Shown: positions 52,191 through 60,604 of the stretch, one piece after another
Layout of the letters: the number at the start of each line of letters is the position of its first letter
How positions within the stretch are numbered: the stretch's first letter is position 1
Source: Niallia taxi
Lineage (GTDB): Bacteria; Bacillota; Bacilli; Bacillales; Cytobacillaceae
DNA length: 64,000 bases
Direction: 5' to 3'
NCBI RefSeq assembly: GCF_032818155.1
Contig: NZ_CP102590.1
Coordinates: 496,001-560,000 of the forward strand
Position numbers and translations under genes: made by a program
Notes under the pieces: model-generated
The model's input: the letters and a program-made list of their open reading frames with translations, nothing else
Database searches by the model: none
What the model was told of the DNA's origin: nothing

Positions 52191-52760
52191 CTATTTAGTA
52201 ATTAAATATTTATTGTTACCCGGCTGTTTCTTGGTTTCATTCCAGGCTTTAATCGCTTTTTCACGACTTACACCTTGGTTCTTGGGATCAGCAAAAAAAT
52301 CACGAATGAATTGATTATATTCAAATTGAGGTGCTATGATTTTCTTATAGGAAGGATCTTTCAATCGTTCTTCTTCCTCATTCCAGGCTTTTACAACATC
52401 ACGATATGTTTTTCCTACATTGTTTTTAATAAAGTTTTGTATAAAGGTGGAAAAGTGAAATTTTGGGACAACTGACTTAAAAAATTTTCTTACATTTTGA
52501 CTACAACGATGGTTTTCGGTGATGACTGTATCCAAGCTTAAGTTTTCTTGAGGTGGAAGCTTCTTATTCGTATTTGATTTTCTTTGAGGTTTTTTTATTT
52601 CCCCTGTCCGAAGAAATATTTCAATCCTATTGGTAATCTCTATTTTAGAACCTAAAGCACTGATACCGTTTTCTCTACAAAAAGACTGTAATTCTTCCTT
52701 TAACCAATAGAAATCTTTAAAACTTTCTACACTTATATCTTTCGTTAAATCAGGTCGCAT
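52191..52760 (-). CDS. SAP/DUF6434 domain protein
   Basis: A 189-residue basic cytoplasmic protein. Residues 10-50 look like a SAP-type helix pair (LKEELQSFCRENGISALGSK, ITNRIEIFL), which binds nucleic acids in other proteins. The rest carries two similar segments, KTYRDVVKAWNEEEERLKDP and SREKAIKAWNETKKQPG, of the DUF6434 type. GGGGGG-rich binding site before ATG 52760. Function unknown. Confidence 0.75.
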   Translation of the reverse strand: MRPDLTKDISVESFKDFYWLKEELQSFCRENGISALGSKIEITNRIEIFLRTGEIKKPQRKSNTNKKLPPQENLSLDTVITENHRCSQNVRKFFKSVVPKFHFSTFIQNFIKNNVGKTYRDVVKAWNEEEERLKDPSYKKIIAPQFEYNQFIRDFFADPKNQGVSREKAIKAWNETKKQPGNNKYLITK

Positions 52761-52924
52761 AAGATTACCCCCCTCACTTTCATTCTACATTATAGAACAA
52801 TTGTTCTTTTTTAAATAATACCATATTTTAACTAATGATATGTAAAAAAGCCACATTAAAATGCGGCTTAATCTTAAGTATAAATTCATCAAGAGGGCTT
52901 TTTTCAATCAAATCGCATTTTCAC

Positions 52925-52940
52925 TTATTACAGGAATGCT
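52925..52940. repeat. 16-bp sequence also present at 50446 and 63372
   Basis: TTATTACAGGAATGCT occurs identically at 50446-50461, 52925-52940 and 63372-63387, each outside genes. Read on the minus strand it could encode SIPVI. Origin unknown. Confidence 0.5.
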
Positions 52941-53009
52941 GCCCCGTTTCTTCCTTTCATAAGCTATTTTCCATTTGTCGTTTGTTTCAGCGAACTTTCT
53001 CTCGTTATA

Positions 53010-53396
53010 TATAAATGCAGAGTTTACCTTGGACTTTCTTCCTGCTCGACTTCCGTTTTACACGAAATTTCCCTTGTTTACTTTTGCTGCAAAAATGGGT
53101 AAATCCAAGAAAATCAAAGCTTGCTGGTTTGCTATTTCCTATTCTTTTTGCGTTATGTTCCGCAAACCTCCCATGTTGCTTTCTGCACGCAGGTAAGGCA
53201 TCAGCCCTCTCAGTTTACAAACGTTTATGGAGCTCAATCCCTTCAACCATATGGCTTGTGGCACGCTACCTAACTGTCTAAGCTTAAAGACTAAAGTTAC
53301 CTTTAATCCTCCAAGACTCGCTACGAACGAATGGCTAGTTCTTACTCGGCGGGAATCCCACCCGCTATATGATACGACCTATGCTCGGCCGCACAC
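53010..53396 (-). mobile_element. Internally deleted group II intron remnant
   Basis: On the minus strand, GTGTGCGGCC at 53396 resembles a group II intron 5' end and is followed by a domain I-like sequence (AGCGGGTGGGATTCCCGCC). It then runs directly into the C-terminal end of a maturase reading FDFLGFTHFCSKSKQGKFRV. Nearly all of the reverse transcriptase is missing and no domain V was found. It is unrelated in detail to the intact intron at 55305-58010. Confidence 0.6.
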
Positions 53397-53498
53397 CTGC
53401 CACGTTTATAACATAAGAAATTCTTCTCTTTATTTAATCCAAGAATGCTTTTTTTGATGAATAAATGTGAAATGATAGATTATTCTGTCCTTATAAAT

Positions 53499-53521
53499 AA
53501 ACCCTCTTAATTAGAGGGTTT
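53499..53521 (-). terminator. Terminator spanning the SDR stop codon
   Basis: AAACCCTCT and AGAGGGTTT; the stop codon of the SDR gene lies at the loop. T-rich sequence follows on the minus strand. Confidence 0.75.
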
Positions 53522-54251
53522 GACCATTATCTATAGTAAATACTTGCCCCGTTATAGACTCTTGAGTTAGTTGAAAAATTATAGCTTCTGCTATATCATC
53601 TGGTGTGGAAATCCTTTGAAGTGGCAATTTACCTGCAAGTTGATACATTTTCTTTTCATTACCAGCCCACCACCTTGTTTCTACAGCTCCAGGAGAAATA
53701 CTATTAACTCTTATTGAAGGTGCCAATGCGATAGCCAATGACCTTGTCATTGTGTGTATAGCAGATTTTGTTGCTGCATATGGGATGGATGAACCTATAC
53801 CAGTAATTCCTGCTACACTTCCTATATTTACTATTACTCCAGATTGTTGTTTTTTCATATAAGGAACAACAGCCTTTATGCAATAGAACATTCCCTTCAC
53901 ATTTACACTGAAAAGAGAATCCCATATTTCATCTGTTACAGTATCTAAGTCATCCATAGCTATTTGAGCTGTAATACTAGCGTTGTTTATTAAGCCATCG
54001 ACAGATCCAAAAGTTTGAACAGTTTGATATACTAATTCCTTTACTTCCTTTTCTTTTGCTACATTTGCTTTATAAGCAATAGCTATCCCTCCATTTTGTT
54101 TTATCTCATTGACAGCTTTAAGAGCTTCATTTTCAGATTGGTTGTAATTTATCACCACTTTTACACCTTCAGCTGCTAGTTTTACAGCTGTAGCTCTTCC
54201 TACTCCAGTGCCACCACCAGTAATGATTACTACTTTATTTATTAATTTCAT
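53511..54251 (-). CDS. SDR family oxidoreductase (FabG-like)
   Basis: A 246-residue classical short-chain dehydrogenase: TGGGTGVGRA cofactor loop, NNAS, catalytic Ser145, Tyr158 and Lys162 (YAATK), and SPGAVETRWW. NADP(H)-dependent reduction of a small carbonyl is expected; substrate unknown. AAGGAAGG upstream of the ATG. Divergent from a LysR regulator. Confidence 0.85.
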   Translation of the reverse strand: MKLINKVVIITGGGTGVGRATAVKLAAEGVKVVINYNQSENEALKAVNEIKQNGGIAIAYKANVAKEKEVKELVYQTVQTFGSVDGLINNASITAQIAMDDLDTVTDEIWDSLFSVNVKGMFYCIKAVVPYMKKQQSGVIVNIGSVAGITGIGSSIPYAATKSAIHTMTRSLAIALAPSIRVNSISPGAVETRWWAGNEKKMYQLAGKLPLQRISTPDDIAEAIIFQLTQESITGQVFTIDNGQTL

Positions 54252-54342
54252 TTCACGACCTTCCTTCCTTATTTTTAATTTATTTGTACTATTACATTAT
54301 GCTTTATTTTAAAATGAAGAGTATAATACAGAATAATGAATT

Positions 54343-54365
54343 AGGTATCATTTAAAATGATACCT
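54343..54365. promoter_or_regulatory. Perfect palindrome before the LysR gene
   Basis: AGGTATCATTT, one base, AAATGATACCT: perfect 11-bp arms, located 18 bp before the LysR start and downstream of a TATAAT at 54322-54327. Probable autoregulatory site. Confidence 0.6.
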
Positions 54366-54383
54366 ACGAGAAGGGTGAAACTA

Positions 54384-55238
54384 TTGGAAAGTCATGAATT
54401 AAAGATTTTCAAACACGTTGCAGGACTGCAATCAATATCTAAAGCTGCTGAAAAGTTAGGATATGTACAACCAAATGTTAGTCAACGGATAAAGAATTTA
54501 GAAAATGAACTAGGTGTTCGGTTATTTATGCGAAATAATCGGGGAGTAACATTGACTGAAGAAGGGAAAAAATTATTAGATTATACAAATGAAATATTAC
54601 AATTAATAGACGAAGCTAAGACAGCTGTTAATCCTAATAAATGGAGAGAACCATTAAAGATAGGGGCCTCTCAAACAATTTCTGCAGTTAAAATTCCTCA
54701 CTTACTTTCTTCTTTTTTAAAAGAATATAATAATATAGATGTGAAGGTAAGAACAAATAATAATTTGACGTTAGAAGAAATGCTTTTCTATGGTGAAGTT
54801 GATGGTATATTTGTAAATAGTAGCAAAAATATAACTAATTGCGATATTATTTATAGTTACTTTGAGAAAATTGTACTAATAACTCCTAAACTTAATCCTT
54901 TTGACATTAATTCTAGTTATACGTTAATAGTTAATAGTGATGTAAATTGCATATATAGAAAACAATTATTGGAGTTGTCCAAAGAAAGCAACTTTCATAG
55001 TTCCAATATCATTGAGTTTGATTCACTAGAATCCATTATTCAAGCAGTTCATGATGGACTAGGTATTAGCATAATACCTGCAGACATTGCAGAAAATCGA
55101 AAAGGTACAAAGGAAATCATATTCACAGAATTACCTAAGAGAATACAAGTAGACTTTTTAATCAAGAATAAAAAACAGCAAACACCGGGTCTAAAAAAAT
55201 TCATTCGCTTTTTGCAAATAAACAACAATAAAAGTTAA
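54384..55238 (+). CDS. LysR family regulator
   Basis: A 284-residue LysR protein: HTH in ESHELKIFKHVAGLQSISKA and LGYVQPNVSQRIKNLENELG, then a full effector domain. TTG 54384 follows AAGGGTG at 6 nt; the upstream ATG 54357 lies inside the palindrome and lacks a site. Divergent from the SDR gene, its likely target. Codon use is more AT-rich than in the core part of the window. Confidence 0.85.
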   Translation: MESHELKIFKHVAGLQSISKAAEKLGYVQPNVSQRIKNLENELGVRLFMRNNRGVTLTEEGKKLLDYTNEILQLIDEAKTAVNPNKWREPLKIGASQTISAVKIPHLLSSFLKEYNNIDVKVRTNNNLTLEEMLFYGEVDGIFVNSSKNITNCDIIYSYFEKIVLITPKLNPFDINSSYTLIVNSDVNCIYRKQLLELSKESNFHSSNIIEFDSLESIIQAVHDGLGISIIPADIAENRKGTKEIIFTELPKRIQVDFLIKNKKQQTPGLKKFIRFLQINNNKS

Positions 55239-55250
55239 CAGTGGTTATAT

Positions 55251-55276
55251 TAGGCAGTCATACTATATACTGCCTA
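55251..55276 (+). terminator. Terminator of the LysR gene
   Basis: TAGGCAGT and ACTGCCTA around a 10-nt loop, followed by TCTTTGTG. Confidence 0.65.
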
Positions 55277-55348
55277 TCTTTGTGAGTGAATTCACTTAAT
55301 ACAGATAGGTAAGGGTTTGAGGTTATCGCTCCCTTTTCCCCCTGTTCA

Positions 55349-55380
55349 CACCGTACGTGCGACTTTCACCGCATACGGCG
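55349..55380 (-). ncRNA. Group II intron domain V
   Basis: The catalytic hairpin, highly conserved among group II introns: GCCGTATGCGG, a GAAA tetraloop-like turn, and GTCGCACGTACGG. Confidence 0.85.
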
Positions 55381-55443
55381 TTCCAACTAAACCAATTTAT
55401 TGTTTTCTATGTATTTAAGCAGTTAGAGTGCTGGATTCCAATG

Positions 55444-57255
55444 TTAGATAATTTCATTTTGACATTTTAATCGTAGTTTATTTACTTTTTCTTTCTGCTT
55501 TCTATCTAGATTTAAAGATTGTAAAAGATTTTTTATTTTAACTTTGTCTCTTAGATGTATCAACTGATGTATTGCTTTATGAACAACAATCAAGTTTGAA
55601 TAACTGTCATCTCTGGACAGTGAAAAAGGAGTTATATGATGGCAGTGCCATTCATTAATTCCTAACTTTTCATCTAATATGGCACATTTTCCATATTGTG
55701 CGATAAACTTACTGATTCTGTTGTCATTGTACTCAATTGTTCTGTTTGGAATGTAGTTTTTCATGATATAAGAGAGCGTTGTTTTATCAATAGCTTTCAG
55801 GCTATTGTGTATTTTATCTCTACCTTCGGTAGTAAAGTTACAAATCGTTTGCGAGAAACACAGTGGAGTTCTCCAACGCTGGGCATGTATGGGGACAAAT
55901 ACCATCTGTTGTATCTTAAATAGTCTCACATTATAACCCTTGTACCTCTTCTGTAAGGTTTTTGTCATATCATGAATACTTGCCTCTGTTCTAATGTTCT
56001 TTAATTGATTATATATCGATTTACGAAGATGAGCGTTTAACTGATTAAGATTAATAGTAATGTTTGTTGCGAAAGCGTAATAGTTTTGGATACCCATAAC
56101 GACAGTATTGAAATTCCAAACAGTTTCAGCACAAGGTTTTCTTTTGACTACTTTTATAGCCTTTTTAATCTGTCGGGAGGTATTTTCTTTAGCCTTTTTG
56201 GACATATCAGACCTCGCTACATAACCAAACCTTGTTTTTCCTTTCCTTACAGCCTTTATTAAGAATCCAAGGAACTCGGAAGAGTTTTTCTTTAGATTTA
56301 TTACTTTCGATTTCTCCTCGCTAGTTTCCAACTGCAGTCTTTTTCTCAAGAAATCTCTCAATGCGTAATTCATTCTTATTGCTTGTGACCTAGTTCTGCA
56401 CAGTACCTTAAAATCGTCCGCATAACGGATGATAAAACATTCTTTTAACGACGTTTTCTTTAGCTGCTGATATTTATTACCAGAGGTGGAATAGGTATAT
56501 CTGCTTTCAAACGTTTCCCATTGGTCACTAACCCACCAATCTAATTCATTTAACACAATGTTAGATAATAAAGGTGACAGTATACCTCCTTGCGGAGTAC
56601 CTTTAATAGGTACTCCTTCCCCTTCAATCTCTGCTTTAAGTAGCCTAGATATAATGGAAAGAAGTGATTTATCCCTAATACCTATAGACCACATTTGCTT
56701 CAAAAGCTTGCTATGATTAACGTTATCAAAGAATCCTTTAATATCCACATCAACACAATGATATAGGCCCGATTGGTTAATGAGAAACTCAAGTCTGGCT
56801 TTGGCATGATGCGTGCTGCGATTCGGTCTAAATCCATAACTATGTTTATGGAATTTTGCTTCGCAAATTGGCTCTAAAATTTGAAGTATGCACTGTTGAA
56901 AAATTCTATCCCATATGGTTGGAATACCCAAAGGTCTAGTTTTCCCATTTCCTTTTGGAATAAATACGCGCCTTACTGTTTGTGGTTCATACCTTTTAAA
57001 CATAGATTGAACCTTTGCTATTACATCTTCTACTGTTAAATGCAAAATATCATTAATTGTTAACTTGTCAGTTCCACCAGTTTTACTACCAGTGTTCCTT
57101 TTAATGTTCCGGTAGGCAAGTCGTATATTATCTTGAGAACTCATTAATTCTGTTAATTCATAGAAGCTATGACCACTGACACTTTGAGAATATAGTCTGT
57201 CAAAACAATCTTGCATACTATAATACTCGCTGTGCCTCAATTTCTTCCGTTTCAA
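55444..57255 (-). CDS. ltrA: Group II intron reverse transcriptase/maturase with HNH endonuclease
   Basis: A 603-residue multifunctional protein. RT blocks: RRVFIPKGNGKTRPLGIPTI, HSYGFRPNRSTHHA, GTPQGGILSPLLSNIVLNEL, and the catalytic YADDF near residue 277. A maturase domain X follows (about 360-480). The C-terminus carries an HNH nuclease (CAILDEKLGINEWHCHHITP, SNLIVVHKAIHQLIH). All key residues are present, so it should be active in splicing and retrohoming. TTG 57255 has AAAGGAG upstream at 11 nt. Confidence 0.95.
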   Translation of the reverse strand: MKRKKLRHSEYYSMQDCFDRLYSQSVSGHSFYELTELMSSQDNIRLAYRNIKRNTGSKTGGTDKLTINDILHLTVEDVIAKVQSMFKRYEPQTVRRVFIPKGNGKTRPLGIPTIWDRIFQQCILQILEPICEAKFHKHSYGFRPNRSTHHAKARLEFLINQSGLYHCVDVDIKGFFDNVNHSKLLKQMWSIGIRDKSLLSIISRLLKAEIEGEGVPIKGTPQGGILSPLLSNIVLNELDWWVSDQWETFESRYTYSTSGNKYQQLKKTSLKECFIIRYADDFKVLCRTRSQAIRMNYALRDFLRKRLQLETSEEKSKVINLKKNSSEFLGFLIKAVRKGKTRFGYVARSDMSKKAKENTSRQIKKAIKVVKRKPCAETVWNFNTVVMGIQNYYAFATNITINLNQLNAHLRKSIYNQLKNIRTEASIHDMTKTLQKRYKGYNVRLFKIQQMVFVPIHAQRWRTPLCFSQTICNFTTEGRDKIHNSLKAIDKTTLSYIMKNYIPNRTIEYNDNRISKFIAQYGKCAILDEKLGINEWHCHHITPFSLSRDDSYSNLIVVHKAIHQLIHLRDKVKIKNLLQSLNLDRKQKEKVNKLRLKCQNEII

Positions 57256-58037
57256 TAAGTTGGTGACTCCTTTCGGAGTTAAACCTCTTTTAGTCTTACG
57301 AGAACCTTATTAATCGATAAAGAACTGCCTTACTTGGTTCAATAAATCTTTATTAGTCTAGTGGCTATCCCTCCATGTGGATTAGACATTTCATAGGTAC
57401 TGTGCCACCACTTTCACTGATATAAAGACAAGTTATGCAGTAACTAGTATCATTATTGCTTTCCTTGTCATCGTTTCATTAGAAGTAAGTCCTCCACGTT
57501 ATCAGTTTACAACGTTGAGTTATATCTATTATAGAATGAACTTAGGTGCTTCCTTTAAGCCTGTTAACGTTCATACGCCTGTAACGTATCATGGGTTTTT
57601 ATATTAGTTATTCTTACTCACCCACAGCTAACCTCACAATTTGGTGATATACACATTTCTATGTATCGCAGTTATAGACCCGTACATTCAGAAATTTGTC
57701 AGCTTAACCTTTACTTTTAGGTTTTTTCGCATTCTCACCATATTCATTCAACTCAAGCACCATGAATTACACCACTCCATCGAGTAGGCTTTCGTCAGCC
57801 GAACTGATACGGTAATTTCTCATGCCTTTTCATCGAGCTTATAACACTTTCATCCTTACTAAATCAGTGCTATTCGACTAAGAGAGAACCCTTCCGAGCG
57901 TTACCTCATCATTTGATTCTTTGATATAACCCTTCAGTTCCGAAAGGAACTGCCTAATCTTTACCGGAGTAATGTATCCATCCTCCATTTAAACTAGGAA
58001 CATTTCGCACAACTATCCTGCCCTGTTTCTCCCATAA

Positions 58038-58211
58038 GAGTTTTTTCATTTTTTACATGCTACCCATTTCCTTGTTATGTCGGCATTAGGGTTAAAGGAA
58101 GAGGTTGGTTTATTGCAATGGTTAGGTGGATTCACCATCTTATTTGGCATTGCAATATGTAATTTCCGCTTTAAAAGAGCTAAAGTATCTAGCAATTTAA
58201 AAATTTATTAA
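58038..58211 (+). pseudogene. C-terminal fragment of a DMT/EamA-type transporter
   Basis: A frame without a start, ending at TAA 58211, reads MSALGLKEEVGLLQWLGGFT then ILFGIAICNFRFKRA. This resembles the last two membrane helices of EamA/DMT carriers. The rest of the gene is not found on the other side of the intron, so more than a simple intron insertion must have happened. Confidence 0.5.
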
Positions 58212-58268
58212 ACTGTTAATTTGTATGTTATGATAACTGCTACTAAAAGAAATAAAAAGGATGATTTT

Positions 58269-59144
58269 ATGCTTAATTATACTGGATATGACAAGATTTA
58301 TCGGGATATAGTAATGGACATTATTAACAATGGAACTGATCAAGACCCTACTTTGGTTCGTGCTAGATACTCTGATGGAAGTCCTGCACCAACAAAGTTT
58401 ATCCAAGGAATCAATTTTAAAATCAGACCTGAAGATGGGATACCTATTTTGCGCTCCAAAAGAGTTTTCCAAAAAACTCCTTTGGTAGAATTAGAGTGGA
58501 TTTGGCAAGAGTTGTCAAACGATGTGACATGGCTTCAAGATCACAAATGCAAGGTCTGGAACGAATGGGCAAACACAGAAAATACTATTGGGAAGGCTTA
58601 TGGATTTCAACTTGCGAAGAAATGTCGTCAGGTGTCTTGGCAAACTGAAAAGTTAAATCAAGTAGAGTATGTTCTTTATCAACTCGAAAAAAATCCTAGT
58701 TCTCGTAGAATAATGACAAGTCTTTGGGACGTTGATGACTTAGATGAGATGACCCTAGAACCTTGTGTATGGGCTACTAATTGGAAAGTAAACAATAATG
58801 TACTCGATTTACATGTTAAGCAAAGATCTGCCGATATGGCTTTAGGTCACCCATTTAATGTCTACCAATATTCCGTCCTTCATAGATTAATAGCTGATCA
58901 ATGTGGTTATGAATTAGGCACAATGCATTGGTGTATTGATGATGCCCATATATACGATAGACATATCGATATTTTAATAGAACAATTGTCTCAACCTATT
59001 CCTGAATGTTCACCTACGCTTATTCTTCCAGATAAATTCGATGAAAATGGTCGAAAATCCTCATTCTTTGATCGTAGATTATCTGATGTCCAATTGCTTG
59101 ATTACCAACATAACGGTATATTTAAATATCAAATAGCTGAATAA
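58269..59144 (+). CDS. thyA: Thymidylate synthase
   Basis: A 291-residue ThyA-type enzyme converting dUMP to dTMP with methylene-tetrahydrofolate. The nucleophile Cys166 is in LEPCVWATNW; RSADMALGHPFN and DAHIYDRHID bind nucleotide. Length and opening (LNYTGYDKIYRDIVMDIINN) match the ThyA/phage-type form of Bacillus rather than the ThyB form. ATG 58269 follows AAAGGATG. It lies between an intron and a dispersed repeat and converges with a DfrG-like dihydrofolate reductase gene, so folate functions cluster here. Confidence 0.95.
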   Translation: MLNYTGYDKIYRDIVMDIINNGTDQDPTLVRARYSDGSPAPTKFIQGINFKIRPEDGIPILRSKRVFQKTPLVELEWIWQELSNDVTWLQDHKCKVWNEWANTENTIGKAYGFQLAKKCRQVSWQTEKLNQVEYVLYQLEKNPSSRRIMTSLWDVDDLDEMTLEPCVWATNWKVNNNVLDLHVKQRSADMALGHPFNVYQYSVLHRLIADQCGYELGTMHWCIDDAHIYDRHIDILIEQLSQPIPECSPTLILPDKFDENGRKSSFFDRRLSDVQLLDYQHNGIFKYQIAE

Positions 59145-59170
59145 TATAGAAAAATTTATAATAAATGTAC

Positions 59171-59510
59171 AAAAAGAGGCTATGACATAAGTATGTGGAT
59201 TTGCGTAAAAACCGAACTTCTTAATCAATTAAAGATTAAATAGTTCGGTTTTTACGTTTTAATACAATAATTAGAATTCTTAGTGAAATGGAGCGGAGGA
59301 CACTCGACTACTAGGGAAATAGAGGACGCTTTAGACCCCGGAGGAGGCTCAGCTTCCTCCCCGCGGAAAGCGAGAGGACGAACGCGCAATGAAACGAACT
59401 AATTTTATATCCATATTCTATTTAGTTACGTGCTTCATTTTTTTAATTTAGATGTAATTTTATTATTCGTGTTTAGAAAGGTTATCTTTTGTTTTGTTCC
59501 AGCCTCTTTT
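59171..59510 (+). repeat. Dispersed terminator-bearing repeat, copy D
   Basis: A 340-bp near-complete copy: left end AAAAAGAGGCTATGACATAA, hairpin CCGAACTTCTTAATC/GATTAAATAGTTCGG with a T run, TAGTGAAATGGAGCGGAGG, core with CCCCGCGGAAAGCGAG, and right end CCAGCCTCTTTT. It starts 26 bp behind thyA, same orientation. Confidence 0.85.
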
Positions 59511-59719
59511 GGGTGCCAGGCTACGCCTTACTTTCAACAAGGAAAAGCCTAACTTCCTTGTCTGGTATGAGAACAGGTTTGACCTTCTCACTAGCGCTGC
59601 AAATTAATTAAGGACACACCTTTTTTACTTTAACAATTTTTTTACGTTCTTAATTTTTCAAGTAACATCCTATGCATAAAAAACACCCAATTTTATTGTA
59701 TACTACAGAAATTGTGTTC
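59511..59719. other. Gene-free stretch
   Basis: DNA between repeat D and the dihydrofolate reductase stop. CAAGGAAAAGCC..CTTCCTTG near 59540-59560 is the only pairing noticed. Confidence 0.3.
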
Positions 59720-60217
59720 TTAGCTGTTTATACTTTTTCTTTCATAAACATGGAAATAGTAGATATAAGGATTTTTATCGTTCATAACTCCTTTTTCAAC
59801 AGATACTTCTCTCCACTCATTGAAATTAACTTCAGGAAAAAATGTATCTCCTTCAAAATGATGATGTATTTTTGTAATGTGCATTTTATTAACATAAGGC
59901 AAGAATATATTATAAATCTGTTCTCCTCCGAAAATGAATATTTCCTCCTCATTCACACACAAATCAAAAACTTCCTCGACTGAATGAGCAATTTCACAGC
60001 CATCAAAATTAAAATTCTTATCTCTTGTTAGAATAATATTCCTTCTATTAGGTAAAGCCCTTCCGATTGATTCGAGGTTCTTTCTTCCTAATACAATTGT
60101 ATGTCCCTTAGTAGTATCTCTAACATACTCCCAATCCTTAGGAATTCTCCAGGGGATATCGTTATTTTTTCCTATTACTCTATCCTTAGCCATTGCAACA
60201 ATTAGGGAAATTCTCAT
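59720..60217 (-). CDS. Dihydrofolate reductase, DfrG/DfrD/DfrK-like
   Basis: A 165-residue enzyme reducing dihydrofolate with NADPH. RISLIVAMAKDRVIGKNNDI, PWRIPKDWEYVRDTTKGHTI, LGRKNLESIGRALPNRRNII and FIFGGEQIYN are close to the trimethoprim-insensitive plasmid/transposon enzymes DfrG, DfrD and DfrK of staphylococci and enterococci, more than to the chromosomal DfrA of B. subtilis. ATG 60217 follows GGCGGTG; GTG 60226 is the alternative. Convergent with thyA. Whether it is insensitive cannot be shown from sequence alone. Confidence 0.85.
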   Translation of the reverse strand: MRISLIVAMAKDRVIGKNNDIPWRIPKDWEYVRDTTKGHTIVLGRKNLESIGRALPNRRNIILTRDKNFNFDGCEIAHSVEEVFDLCVNEEEIFIFGGEQIYNIFLPYVNKMHITKIHHHFEGDTFFPEVNFNEWREVSVEKGVMNDKNPYIYYFHVYERKSINS

Positions 60218-60546
60218 TTTTATCACCGCCTTTTTACTATTTTACCATATAAAATTTATCTTACTATTGAAGCTCTTTGTTAAGTTTAATTACCCAATAG
60301 TTTATAAAGCAGAGAGGATCTCCTTCTCCATTAAATAAAGAAAGCTCCCCCATTGTTAGCTGTAATTCATAATAGAATATTTAATTTTTCTCGTTTTTCC
60401 ATTTCCATTTTTTCCTAACGCTAATTCACCCCCTCTTCACACGCATATAATTAGCTTCTGAATGATTTTGCACCAAATATGAGTAGCTATATTAATTGTT
60501 TTTTTTCATTCAATAAAACGGTGTTTATTGTTGTTAAAACAGCATA

Positions 60547-60575
60547 TTGACAGATTGTTTTTAGGGTATTAAACT
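60547..60575 (+). promoter_or_regulatory. Promoter of the antiporter gene
   Basis: TTGACA (60547-60552), 17-nt spacer, TAAACT (60570-60575), 30 bp before the start codon. Confidence 0.6.
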
Positions 60576-60604
60576 GTAAATCAACCTAAAAAAGGGGGTT
60601 AAGA

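Larger units (their letters stand above)
55305..58010 (-). mobile_element. Group II intron, apparently complete
   Basis: About 2.7 kb on the minus strand. The 5' end reads GTGCGAAATG (from 58010); 750 nt of structured RNA precede the maturase gene. Behind it, domain V (55349-55380) reads GCCGTATGCGGTGAAAGTCG then CACGTACGGTG, followed by domain VI and a 3' end at about ACCTAT (55305). Boundaries are by consensus only. The flanking DNA on the 58-kb side is the end of a DMT-type transporter gene. Confidence 0.85.

Noticed and set aside
59171..59510. Repeat D as an insertion sequence with transposase
   Set aside because: No reading frame of useful length exists in any of the four copies; at most it is non-autonomous.
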